Part shown: positions 1 through 9,308 of the stretch, in pieces | Position numbering within the stretch: the first letter of the stretch is position 1 | Layout of the letters: each line of letters opens with the position of its first letter | Source of the DNA: JBDTSW01 sp963797835 | Lineage (GTDB): Bacteria; Actinomycetota; Thermoleophilia; Solirubrobacterales; 70-9 | Reading direction: 5' to 3' | DNA length: 64,000 bases | NCBI GenBank assembly: GCA_963797835.1 | Contig: CAWCRN010000024.1 | Span: 124,001-188,000 of the forward strand | Program-made: the position numbers and the translations under genes | The notes under the pieces: generated by a model | The model's database searches: none | What the model was told of the DNA's origin: nothing | Seen by the model: the letters and a program-made list of their open reading frames with translations, nothing else

Positions 1-1367
1 CACTGCGGATGCCGCGCGGGCGCTCGCTGCTTGTCGACGGCGTCGACGTCGTCGAGCAGGTCCACGAGGTGCTCGACCGGATGGCCGCGTTCTGCGGGCG
101 CGTGCGTGGCGGCGAGTGGCGAGGGCACACGGGCCGCCCGATCCGAAACGTCGTCAACATCGGCATCGGGGGCTCGGACCTCGGCCCGGTGATGGCATAC
201 GAGGCGCTCCGCCACTACTCGAGGCGCCAGATGGCCTTCCGGTTCGTCTCCAACGTCGACGGCACCGACTTCGCCGAGGCCACCCGCGACCTCGATCCGG
301 CCGAGACGCTGTTCGTGATCTCCTCGAAGACGTTCACGACGCTCGAGACCATGACCAACGCGAGGACGGCGCGCGAGTGGTCGCTGGCGGCGCTCGGGGA
401 GCCCGACGCGATCGCGAAGCACTTCGTGGCGGTATCGACCAACGCCGAGGGCGTCGGCGAGTTCGGGATCGACACCGAGAACATGTTCGGGTTCTGGGAC
501 TGGGTCGGCGGTCGCTACTCGATGGATTCGGCGATCGGCCTCTCGACGATGCTCGCGATCGGCCCCGACCGCTTCGGCGAGATGCTCGCGGGCTTCCACG
601 CGCTCGACGAGCATTTCCGCGAGGCGCCGCTCGCCCGCAACCTGCCGGCGCTGATGGGGCTGCTCGCGGTCTGGTACTCGGGCTTCTTCGACACCCAGAC
701 CCAGGGCGTCTTCCCCTACGACCGCTACCTGCTGCGCTTCCCCGCCTACCTCCAGCAGCTGACGATGGAGTCGAACGGCAAGCACGTCACGGTCGACGGG
801 GCGCGCGTGGACTACGACACGGGCGCGATCTACTGGGGCGAGCCCGGGACGAACGGCCAGCACTCCTTCTACCAGCTGATCCACCAGGGGACGAGGCTGA
901 TCCCGTGCGACTTCATCGGCTTCCTCCACCCCCTCAACCCGCTCGGAGAGCATCACGACCTGCTGCTCTCGAACGTGTTCGCCCAGGGCGAGGCGCTGGC
1001 GTTCGGGCGGACCGCCGAGGAGGTGCGCGCCGAGGGCACCGCGGAGGCGGTCGTCCCGCACCGCGTGATGGAGGGCAACCGGCCCTCGAACACGATCCTC
1101 GCCGACCGCCTCACGCCGGCGACGCTCGGCAGCCTGGTGGCGCTGTACGAGCACAGCGTCTTCACCCAGGGCGTCGTCTGGGGCATCGATTCCTTCGACC
1201 AGTGGGGTGTCGAGCTGGGGAAGGTCCTCGCGCAGCGGATCGTGCCCGAGCTCCAGGCCGAGGTCGAGCCCACCCTCGCACACGACAGCTCCACCAACGC
1301 GTTGATCCGCCGCTACCGGGGCGCGCGAGCGGCCGGGCCGGACGCGGAGGAGCCCGGTGTCCCCTGA
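1..1367 (+). CDS. pgi: glucose-6-phosphate isomerase, 5' end outside the window
   Basis: Interconverts glucose 6-phosphate and fructose 6-phosphate in glycolysis and gluconeogenesis. The open frame runs in from the window edge and about 455 codons are visible; the family is usually near 540-550 residues, so roughly the first 90-100 residues are missing and the ATG at 9 is not the true start. Family signatures are clear: NIGIGGSDLGP, the phosphate-binding ISSKTFTTLET, the catalytic glutamate in MESNGK, the catalytic histidine in GTNGQHSFYQ and the lysine in DQWGVELGK. It overlaps the next gene by 11 bp, which suggests co-transcription with the HAD phosphatase and ROK kinase as a sugar-phosphate operon. 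Confidence 0.97.
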   Translation, partial: LRMPRGRSLLVDGVDVVEQVHEVLDRMAAFCGRVRGGEWRGHTGRPIRNVVNIGIGGSDLGPVMAYEALRHYSRRQMAFRFVSNVDGTDFAEATRDLDPAETLFVISSKTFTTLETMTNARTAREWSLAALGEPDAIAKHFVAVSTNAEGVGEFGIDTENMFGFWDWVGGRYSMDSAIGLSTMLAIGPDRFGEMLAGFHALDEHFREAPLARNLPALMGLLAVWYSGFFDTQTQGVFPYDRYLLRFPAYLQQLTMESNGKHVTVDGARVDYDTGAIYWGEPGTNGQHSFYQLIHQGTRLIPCDFIGFLHPLNPLGEHHDLLLSNVFAQGEALAFGRTAEEVRAEGTAEAVVPHRVMEGNRPSNTILADRLTPATLGSLVALYEHSVFTQGVVWGIDSFDQWGVELGKVLAQRIVPELQAEVEPTLAHDSSTNALIRRYRGARAAGPDAEEPGVP

Positions 1368-2061
1368 CGGCCCGAGGGCCGTCCTCTTCGACATCGACGG
1401 CACCTTGATCCGCAGCGGCGGCGCGAGCGACCGCTCGTGGCAGCGCGCCTTCGCCGATCTCGAGGGGGTCGAGGTCGACATCCGGGCCACGACGGGCCGG
1501 GGGCTCCCGGACCCGGAGGTGGGAAGGCAGGCGTTCCGCGCGGTCATCGGCCGCGATCCGGCGCCGGAGGAGCTGGCGCGGCTCATGGAGCGCCGCCTCC
1601 GCTATCTCCCCGAGGAGGTCGAGCGCGCGGAGGGCTACCGCGTGCTGGATGGGGCCGAGGACCTGCTGGAGCGGCTGATCGACGAGGGCTTCCTCTTGGG
1701 GCTCACCACCGGCAACGTCGAGGCGGCTGCCCACATCAAGCTCTCCCGCGCGGGGCTCAACCGCTTCTTCAGCTTCGGCGGGTACGGCTCCGACTCGAGC
1801 GATCGCACCGAGCTCACGCGCAGGGCCGTGGAGCGCGCCGCGACGGTGGCCGGGACCGCGATCGATCCGGCCTCGATCCGGTCCGTCGGGGACACCACGC
1901 GCGACATCGAGGCCGGCCACGGCGCCGGGATCAGGGTCGTCGGGGTGGCGACCGGCGACTTCACGGTCGACCAGCTCGCCGACGCGGGGGCGGACTGGGC
2001 GATCGCCTCGCTCCGCGAATATCCGGACGACGTCCGACGCTCCGGGGAGCGGCCAGAATAG
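1357..2061 (+). CDS. HAD-superfamily phosphatase (phosphoglycolate phosphatase-like)
   Basis: A 234-residue haloacid dehalogenase hydrolase starting at GTG 1357, inside the end of pgi. Motif I (LFDIDGT, residues 10-16) carries the nucleophile Asp and acid/base Asp, motif II is TTGN near residue 115, and motif IV is GDTTRDIEAG near residue 178. A helical cap lies between motifs I and II, as in phosphoglycolate phosphatase and beta-phosphoglucomutase relatives. The substrate cannot be read from sequence; its place between pgi and a sugar kinase suggests a sugar phosphate or phosphoglycolate. It is intact, with no frameshift. Confidence 0.85.
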   Translation: MSPDGPRAVLFDIDGTLIRSGGASDRSWQRAFADLEGVEVDIRATTGRGLPDPEVGRQAFRAVIGRDPAPEELARLMERRLRYLPEEVERAEGYRVLDGAEDLLERLIDEGFLLGLTTGNVEAAAHIKLSRAGLNRFFSFGGYGSDSSDRTELTRRAVERAATVAGTAIDPASIRSVGDTTRDIEAGHGAGIRVVGVATGDFTVDQLADAGADWAIASLREYPDDVRRSGERPE

Positions 2062-2063
2062 GG

Positions 2064-2097
2064 TCCTCGGGATGGACCCGAGGAGGAGGAGGAGGAG
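2064..2097 (+). promoter_or_regulatory. hairpin followed by a repeated Shine-Dalgarno tract
   Basis: An 8-bp perfect stem (TCCTCGGG at 2064-2071, CCCGAGGA at 2077-2084) closes a 5-nt loop. Its 3' arm runs directly into a GGA-repeat ribosome-binding tract (2081-2097) three bases before the ATG at 2101. The hairpin may be a weak terminator after the HAD gene or may tune translation of the kinase by covering the first of several stacked Shine-Dalgarno sequences. Confidence 0.5.
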
Positions 2098-2100
2098 TCA

Positions 2101-3055
2101 ATGAAGGCTCGGGGCGGTATCGACCTGGGCGGGACGAAGATCCAGACCGTCGTCGTCGACGGGCGAAACCAGGTTCGCGGCGAGGCCCGGCGCGAGACCC
2201 CGCGCAAGGGTGGCCCGGAGGACGTCGCGGCGGCGATGGCCGGCGCGATGGAGGGGGCGGCGAGCGCCGCGGGGGTGAGGACAGGCTCGCTCGTGGGCGT
2301 CGGCGTCGGCTCGCCCGGGCTGGTCGACGACCGCGCCGGGACCGTCACCGGCGCCCGGAACCTGCCGGGATGGAAGGGGTCCTTCGACCTGCGGAGAGCG
2401 CTCGGCGGACGCACTGGGGACGTCCGTCCACCTCGGCAACGACGTGCAGGTGGCAACCGATGCCGAGTACGCGCTTGGGGCCGCGCGCGAGTTCACCTCG
2501 CTCCTCGGGGTCTTCTGGGGGACGGGGGTCGGTGGGGGCCTGATACTCGACGGCAAGCCGTGGCTGGGCCGCGGCGGGGCCGCCGAGATCGGACACATGG
2601 TCGTCAGGCGCGACGGCGCCCACTGTCCGTGTGGGCGGCGGGGCTGCATGGAGGCCTACGCTGGGCGCGGGGCGATGGAGGCCCGCGCCCGCAAGCTCCA
2701 GGACGACGGCCACAAGACGGACCTCTTCAAGCTGATGAAGCACCACGACCGCGACCGGCTGACCAGTGGCATCTGGGCGCGGGCGCTGGAGCACGAGGAC
2801 CCGATGGCCACGGACCTGATCGACCGGGCGATCGAGGCCCTCGGCGCGGGCATCGCGTCCGCAATCAACCTGCTTGACGTCGAGGCCGTGGTGATCGGGG
2901 GCGGCATGGGGGTCCGCTTCGGCGAGCCCTTCGCCGAGCGGATCCTGGCGGCCATGATGCCCCACCTGTTCGCGGACGACCGCCCGCCGGCGGTACGGGT
3001 CGCGGCGCTCGGAGACCTCGGGGGAGCGATCGGCGCGTCGCTGCTGGCGAGATGA
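2101..3055 (+). CDS. ROK-family sugar kinase (glucokinase-like), one frameshift
   Basis: A predicted ATP-dependent sugar kinase of the ROK family that probably feeds pgi with glucose 6-phosphate. The first half reads from ATG 2101 with the phosphate-binding GIDLGGTKIQ at residues 6-15. The second half lies one frame on and contains WGTGVGGGLILDG, the GHM histidine and the ROK zinc motif CPCGRRGCMEAYAG. The frames join near 2404: removing one G there restores ...RRALADALGTSVHLGNDVQ, exactly the sequence expected for the family. The full product would be about 318 residues. The shift is therefore more likely a sequence error than real decay. The stop overlaps the next ATG by 4 bp. Confidence 0.88.
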
Positions 3056-3456
3056 CCGAGCGGGCCATGCGCGTCGTCCTCGGCCTGCTCGGCCTCTACC
3101 ACGTGCTCACCGGCGGGCTGGCGCTGCTCGCGCCCGGGACGTTCTTCGACGAGATCGGCCGCTACGGCGCCGAGAACCTCCACTACGTGGGCGACGTCGG
3201 CGCCTTCACCGCCGCTTACGGGATCGCGCTGCTCCTGGCCGTCGGCCGCCGCTCGTGGTGGGTGCCCATGCTCACTTTGGGGGCCATCTGGTACGGACTC
3301 CACGCGTTCAACCACCTCTTCGACACCGACGAGGCGCGCAGCGAGGCCCGCGGCTGGGCGGACACCCTGCTCCTGGCGGCCGGGGCCGTGGCCTTGGCGT
3401 GGCTGGCGAACGTCGCCGGGCGGATCAGCCTACGCCCTTCCTCGTCCTCGCAGTGA
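3052..3456 (+). CDS. small integral membrane protein, function unknown
   Basis: A 134-residue protein with four predicted hydrophobic helices (about residues 7-27, 45-63, 69-87 and 103-121) separated by short charged loops, so nearly all of it should lie in the cytoplasmic membrane. It starts at an ATG overlapping the kinase stop and ends overlapping the GTG of the next gene, so it sits within a tightly coupled operon. The architecture resembles DUF4345/DoxX-like small four-helix proteins, but no diagnostic residue allows a functional call. Confidence 0.75.
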   Translation: MTERAMRVVLGLLGLYHVLTGGLALLAPGTFFDEIGRYGAENLHYVGDVGAFTAAYGIALLLAVGRRSWWVPMLTLGAIWYGLHAFNHLFDTDEARSEARGWADTLLLAAGAVALAWLANVAGRISLRPSSSSQ

Positions 3457-4389
3457 GAATCTTCGTCGCAGGCGCCAGCGGGGCGATCGGGAGGCCGCTG
3501 GTCGGGCAGCTCGTCGCCGCCGGCCACGACGTGACGGGGATGACGCGCCGCCCGCGAGCGCGCCGAGGAGATCACGGGCGCCGGGGCGAGGGGGGTCGTC
3601 TGCGACGTATTCGACGCCGACGCCCTGAACGAGGCTGTGGACGCCGCGCGGCCCAACGTCGTCATCCACCAGCTGACGGCGCTGCCTCAGGCTCTCGACA
3701 TCTCGAAGCCCGACGCGTACACGGCGACGAACCGAGTCCGTACCGAGGGCACGGGCAACCTGATCGCGGCCGCTCAAGCGGCCGGAGCCCGCCGGATGGT
3801 CGCGCAGAGCATCTCGTTCCTCTATGCGCCCACGGGCGGCTGGGTCAAGACCGAGGAAGACCCGACGATGAAGGATGCCCCCGGCCACTTCGGCGCTGCC
3901 ACCGCGGCGATGCTCGATGCCGAACGGCAGGTGGTGACGGCGGAGGGAATGGAAGGGCTGGTCCTGCGCTACGGGTTCTTCTACGGCCCGGGGACCGCCT
4001 ACGCGGAGGATGGGCACTACGCCCGGGAGGCCAAGCGCCGCCGGCTCCCCGTCGTCGGCAAGGGGGATGGGATGGCCTCCTTCATCCACGTGGACGATGC
4101 GGCGGGCGCGACCGTCGCGGCGTGCGAGCGGGGCGCACCCGGGATCTACAACGTCACCGACGACGAGCCCGCCCGCCTGCGCGACTGGGCGCCGGCCTTC
4201 GCGGCCGCAGTGGGCGCGCCCCGTCCGCTGCGGATCCCGGCGTGGATCGCCCGCTTCGTCGCGGGCAAGGAACTGGTGGCGCTCGCACAGACCAGCCGCG
4301 CCGCGTCGAACGAGAAGGCCAAGCGCGAACTGGGCTGGGCACCCTCGATCCCCAGCTGGAGGCAGGGGTTTCGCGAGGCGCTCGCGTAG
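3453..4389 (+). CDS. NAD(P)-dependent epimerase/dehydratase family protein, one frameshift
   Basis: An extended short-chain dehydrogenase with an N-terminal Rossmann motif (IFVAGASGAIGRPL) read from GTG 3453, which overlaps the upstream stop by 4 bp. The remainder (VVIHQLTALPQ through a C-terminal REALA) is one frame later. Deleting one base near 3551 yields a continuous reading ERAEEITGAGARGVVCDVFDA. The usual catalytic Tyr-x-x-x-Lys is not obvious in the central region, as in several atypical members acting on nucleotide sugars or as NmrA-like sensors. A complete product would be about 311 residues. The family is secure; the substrate is unknown. Confidence 0.85.
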
Positions 4390-4454
4390 GCTTGGGTGCG
4401 GCTTCGCAGCAACCCCGAAGCGACTTCGCAGCAACCCCCGACGAAGGAGTACCG

Positions 4455-5061
<607 letters not shown>

Positions 5062-5073
5062 CCGGCGGGCGCG

Positions 5074-5100
5074 GGCGGGGCCGCCGGAGGGCGCCCCGCC
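5074..5100 (+). terminator. probable terminator hairpin after sodA
   Basis: Perfect 8-bp arms (GGCGGGGC at 5074-5081, GCCCCGCC at 5093-5100) begin 12 bp after the sodA stop and are followed by AAAAG rather than a T-tract. High-GC actinobacteria commonly use such stems without a U run. Confidence 0.55.
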
Positions 5101-5157
5101 AAAAGAGCGCCCGGTAACATCCCCGGCGCATTCGAGAGGTACTAAGGGGAGTTCGGC

Positions 5158-7143
5158 ATGGACGCTGGCGGGCACGGAGCAGTTGTACGGAACGGACGAA
5201 CGCGCGCCGCGCGCCGCTCGGTCGCGTTCGCAGTCGCGATCGCCGCGATGGCGCTGCCAGCGGCCGCGCTCGCCCACGTCGAGCGCCCGAGCTACTGGCC
5301 CGAGCCCGCCGCCGACACCGGAGTGACGCCCGCCGCCGGCGGCCAGATTCCCACCGCCCGCAGCCTCGACACCGCGCTCACCGGCGCCGACGAGACGCGC
5401 GTGGTGTGCAAGTCCAACTCGCTCGACCGCGCCGAGGATTCGATCAAGAAGGCGCGCCAGGACGGCTACAAGATCATTCCCTCGGAGGACAAGCGCAAGC
5501 TCAGCAAGTCCAAGGGCAAGGAGCTGCGCGCCCTCAACAAGGACCTCTTCGAGGCCTGCGAGTACCACAACATCCAGCTCGCCGTCACCGAGTCCGGCAA
5601 CAACGACCGCATCGTCGTGATGCCCGGCCACTACACCGAGAAGCCGTCCCGCGAGGCGCTCACCCACGATCCCGCCTGCGACGAGTTCGAGAATCCCGAT
5701 GGCTCGGTCACCTACGAGTACCAGGTGGTCTGCCCGAACGATCAGAGCCTGATCTTCGTCCAGGGCCGCGAGCTCGGCGCCTCCGATCCGCCCAATCCCC
5801 CGCTGGAGGACCGCCACGGCATCCCCGACGAGGGCGACTGCGTTCGCTGCAACCTCCAGATCGAGGGCTCCGGGGTCAGGCCGAACGACGTCCTCGTCGA
5901 CGCCGCGACCGACCCCAAGGAGACGGAGCTGAAGGAGCTGGGCGTCCCGTTCAAGGACGTTGGCATCCGCGTCGATCGCGCCGACGGCTTCGTGCTGCGG
6001 AACATGACCTTCGCTCACGCCCTCGAGCACGGGGTCTACGTGATGGAGACCGACGGCTTCCTGATGGAGGACACGAAGTACTTCTACAACGGCGAGTACG
6101 GCACGCTGATGTTCCAGTCCGACCACGGCCTCGTCGACACCTGCGAGGGCATGGGGCACGGCGACTCGGCCATCTATCCGGGCTCCGCCGCCGACACCGG
6201 TGAGGACGCGGCCGACGACGACCCCGAGTTCTATCCCGATGCGCCGCGGACGTCGAACACGATGATCAACTGCGACATCCATCACAACACGCTCGGGTAC
6301 TCGGGCACGATGGGTAACGGCACGCGGGTGACCGAGAGCCACTTCTGGGACAACGGAACGGCGATCGCCACCGACTCGCTCTACGCGGGCGGCCACCCCG
6401 GCTTCCCCCAGGACTCCGCGCAGTTCGACAACAACGAGATCTGGGCGAACAACTTCAACTCGTTCGAGGAGGACTCCGACGTCGTGCCCCGCGTGCCGGT
6501 GCCCGTGGGCGTCGGGATCCTCATCGCCGGCGGCAACAACAACCAGATCCACGACAACCTGATCTACGACAACTGGAAGCGCGGCACGATGCTGCTCACG
6601 CTCCCCGATCCGCTGTTCGACCGCGACACGGTGCTGAACACGACGTCGCATCGCAACGAGTACTTCGACAACGTGGTGGGCGAGCGCCCGAACGGGAAAG
6701 CGGACCCGAACGGCGTCGACTTCTGGTGGGATGCCGCGAACCCGTTCAACGACGGGCAGGACGACGTGATGACGAGCGGCGTCCTCGACAACTGCTGGTA
6801 CGACAACGGCGATATCACGAGCGAGCCGCCGCCGCCGGACACGGCGGGCACCAACGAGCCCGGGCGCCTGCCAGCGCTCTGCGACAACGACACGGACGCC
6901 GATAACAGCTACGACGTCTACTACTTCGGCGTGCTGGTCAACGAGCTGCTCCCGTGCCAGGGCGCGATCGGCGGCGGCGGTCCCGACCCCGAGTCATGCC
7001 ACTGGTTCGTGACGCCCCCCGAGCCCGGAGCGCGCAAGGCCGCCCCGGCCGCCGCGGCCGGGAAAGTGCTGCACCCGCTGGGCGCGAGCTGCAGCCTGGC
7101 CGGTGACACGGCGACGTGCGCGGGCTTCGCAGGCAGGCCCTGA
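5158..7143 (+). CDS. secreted right-handed parallel beta-helix protein
   Basis: A 661-residue exported protein. The start ATG 5158 follows an AAGGGGAG ribosome-binding site. A basic N-terminus (residues 11-20) and a hydrophobic stretch ending AAALAH near residue 40 form a signal peptide. From about residue 140 onward the chain shows short repeating strands with Asn/Gly turns (IRVDRADGFVLRNMTF, GVYVMETDGFLMEDTKYF, NNQIHDNLIYDNW) typical of pectate-lyase-like parallel beta-helices and periplasmic copper-binding-type repeats. No catalytic set for a particular polysaccharide lyase is recognisable. A cysteine-containing C-terminal tail overlaps the next gene by 28 bp. Likely cell-surface or extracellular; the ligand is unknown. 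Confidence 0.85.
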   Translation: MDAGGHGAVVRNGRTRAARRSVAFAVAIAAMALPAAALAHVERPSYWPEPAADTGVTPAAGGQIPTARSLDTALTGADETRVVCKSNSLDRAEDSIKKARQDGYKIIPSEDKRKLSKSKGKELRALNKDLFEACEYHNIQLAVTESGNNDRIVVMPGHYTEKPSREALTHDPACDEFENPDGSVTYEYQVVCPNDQSLIFVQGRELGASDPPNPPLEDRHGIPDEGDCVRCNLQIEGSGVRPNDVLVDAATDPKETELKELGVPFKDVGIRVDRADGFVLRNMTFAHALEHGVYVMETDGFLMEDTKYFYNGEYGTLMFQSDHGLVDTCEGMGHGDSAIYPGSAADTGEDAADDDPEFYPDAPRTSNTMINCDIHHNTLGYSGTMGNGTRVTESHFWDNGTAIATDSLYAGGHPGFPQDSAQFDNNEIWANNFNSFEEDSDVVPRVPVPVGVGILIAGGNNNQIHDNLIYDNWKRGTMLLTLPDPLFDRDTVLNTTSHRNEYFDNVVGERPNGKADPNGVDFWWDAANPFNDGQDDVMTSGVLDNCWYDNGDITSEPPPPDTAGTNEPGRLPALCDNDTDADNSYDVYYFGVLVNELLPCQGAIGGGGPDPESCHWFVTPPEPGARKAAPAAAAGKVLHPLGASCSLAGDTATCAGFAGRP

Positions 7144-7508
7144 GGAGCGCGGGGGCGGTCCTCGCGCTCGGCGCCCTGCTGCTCGTAAGCGGGTGCGGCC
7201 CGGAGGCCGAGGGCACCGCCGAGGGAGGCGCACCTGCAGAGCTGCTGGGCTCGCGCCCGGGCAAGCTCACCTGTACGGACTGGAACGACGGCGCCCGCGA
7301 GGAACGGCTGGGCACGATCCAGCAGCTCACGATGCTGGCATCCGGCAACGCGAACCCCGAGAACGTCGGGCCGAACCGGACCCTGAGCGACGAGGACGCC
7401 TACGCGGTGCTGGACTCCGCCTGCTCGCCCTACCTGGCCCGGGGCTTCCTGCTCTACGAGGTCTACAACCGCGCCGCGGCGTTCAACTTCGACGGTGTTC
7501 CGGATTGA
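7116..7508 (+). CDS. small predicted lipoprotein
   Basis: A 130-residue product from GTG 7116. Its N-terminus (MRGLRRQALRSAG, then a hydrophobic run) ends in the lipobox LVSGC, so Cys24 should become lipidated and the protein anchored outside the membrane. The mature part has two further cysteines (about residues 49 and 103) that could pair. It overlaps the end of the beta-helix gene and is probably co-translated with it, suggesting the two act together at the surface. I do not recognise the family. Confidence 0.75.
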   Translation: MRGLRRQALRSAGAVLALGALLLVSGCGPEAEGTAEGGAPAELLGSRPGKLTCTDWNDGAREERLGTIQQLTMLASGNANPENVGPNRTLSDEDAYAVLDSACSPYLARGFLLYEVYNRAAAFNFDGVPD

Positions 7509-7857
7509 CCCGTCCATAGGCGGACGATCCCGCACACACCTGTGACCGAGCCCTGAGCGGGCGCGCCCTAGGCGCCGCCCTGCGCCGACCCGGTGCTGGT
7601 GCGGACGACCTCGCCCAGGCGGTCGGACGAGACGCGGCAGCGAGCCCCCGTCCAATGGGGCTGGAGCTCCTGATCCCAGTCGGCGAGGCCGTCCCGGTCT
7701 GCTTAATGGGAACTCAACATCCGCCGGGCGAATACCCCTTGCACAAGCCATTTGCGGCGACGGTTGTCCTTTGACACCCCGCTCAGGCGGGTGCTAGGTT
7801 CGCCACGCGTGGGGGGCCGCGCACACGAGACCAGGAAGTGTTCGGGTACGGGAGAAG
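7509..7857. other. 349-bp intergenic region before the mce cluster
   Basis: It holds the predicted mce promoter at 7771-7800. On the minus strand, 7568-7702 stays open for 45 codons with coding-like composition and a TAG stop but no start codon (reading DRDGLADWDQELQPHW and onward); an in-frame TAA lies immediately upstream. It could be the remnant 3' end of a lost gene. Nothing else is recognisable. Confidence 0.4.
7771..7800 (+). promoter_or_regulatory. predicted housekeeping promoter of the mce cluster
   Basis: TTGACA (7771-7776), an 18-nt spacer and TAGGTT (7795-7800). The perfect -35 hexamer stands in an otherwise GC-rich stretch, 57 bp upstream of the first MCE start codon. Confidence 0.6.
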
Positions 7858-9308
7858 TTGAGAGGGACGTCTGCGCTTGGCAGGATCGTCGTGCTGGTCG
7901 CGCTCGTCGCGGCCGTGATCGCGGTCGTCCTGCTTCTCCGCGGCGGTGACGAGCCGTATGAGGTCACCGGCGAGTTCGAGAACGCCTCGCAGCTCGTGCC
8001 CGGCAACGAGGTGGTCGTCGGCGGCGTCGCGGCCGGCTCGGTGAAGACGATCGAGCTGGGGGAGGACGGCCAGGCCCTGGTCACGTTCACGGTCGAGGAC
8101 GAGTTCGCCCCCCTCAAGCGGGGGACCACCGCCACCGTTCGCTCCTACTCCCTCTCGGGCATCGCCAACCGCCAGGTCCAGCTGACCATCCCTCCCGACT
8201 CCGAGGAGGGCGAGGAGATCCCCGAGGGCGGCACCCTCGACCAGTCCGAGACCGTCTCCGAGGTCGACCTCGACGAGGTCTTCAACACCCTCGACAAGGA
8301 CACCGTCGCCGACTTCAAGCGCGTGATCAAGGGCTTCGAGCTCTCCTACGACGGGGTGGGAGAACAGGCCAACAAGGGCTTCAAGTACGCCAACCCGTTC
8401 CTCTCCACCTCCCGTGGCCTGTTCAGTGAGCTCACCTACGACCAGCGCGCCTTCGAGCGCCTGATCGTCGACACCGCGAACCTCTCCGGCGCCCTCGCCC
8501 AAAGGGCCCCCGACATCTCGGCCCTGATCGGGAACCTCGACCTGATGATGCGGGCGATCGGGAACCAGAAGCTGGCCCTGGCGGAGGCGATCTCGAAGCT
8601 CCCCGGCTTCATGCGAAACGCCAACACCACCTTCGTCAACCTCCGCGCGGCGCTCGACGACACCGACCCCCTGGTCGAGGCCGCAAAGCCCGCGGTCCGA
8701 GAGCTCGACCCGTTCATCGACGCCCTGCGCCCGGCGATCGCCGACGCGGTGCCGACGATCAGGGACCTCGACCGGATCGTCCTTCACGCCGGCGCCGACA
8801 ACGACCTCGTCGATCTCACCCGCGACCAGGTCGGCCTCGCCAAGCGCGCGGTCGGGACCGGGGCGCCCGACTGCGGCTCCGGCGACCTCTCCGACCCCGA
8901 GGACGGCGCCGGCGACGACGACTACACCCAGGGCGCCTTCGGCGAGTCCGCCTGCGCTCTCGTGAACTCGAACCCGACCCTGGCCGGCTTCCGCCCCTAC
9001 ACGCCTGAGCTGGTCGGGTGGTTCGACGACTTCTCCCACCCGGGCACCGCCGACGCCCTCGGCGCGATCGGCCGCATCGGTACCTCCTTCAACCAGTTCA
9101 GCCTCTCCGCCAACGGCCTCCCCGACCTCGGCCTCCCGGTCAGCCCCTCCGACCTGCTGAGCGGCGGCATCGTCCAGGCAGACCTCGACGACAAGTGCCC
9201 CGGCTCCCAGGAGCGCCCGCTTCCCCCAGCCTCGGCGACGGCGGCAACGTCTTCACCGACGGCGACACCATCGACTGCGACCCCTCGGACGTGCTGGACG
9301 AGCCATGA
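7858..9308 (+). CDS. MCE family protein 1 (MlaD domain), C-terminal frameshift
   Basis: First of six consecutive MCE proteins, which bind and shuttle lipids as the periplasmic part of a lipid ABC importer. TTG start 7858 with GGGAGAAG upstream. One transmembrane anchor (residues 9-29) is followed by the MlaD/MCE domain (YEVTGEFENASQLVPGNEVVVGG and onward, residues 38-130), then a long helical region with regularly spaced DALRP/IRDLDR heptads and a tail containing Cys residues. The C-terminus is shifted at the C5 run 9223-9227: adding one C restores SLGDGGNVFTDGDTIDCDP and a stop overlapping the next ATG by 4 bp. Product about 483 residues. Confidence 0.93.

Noticed and set aside
4402..4438. 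Two copies of CTTCGCAGCAACCCC, 22 bp apart, before sodA
   Set aside because: Only two units with no palindrome or known site; it may be a small duplication but supports no feature call.
7568..7702. 45-codon minus-strand reading before the mce cluster
   Set aside because: No start codon, and a stop directly upstream. Kept only as a possible remnant in the intergenic note.
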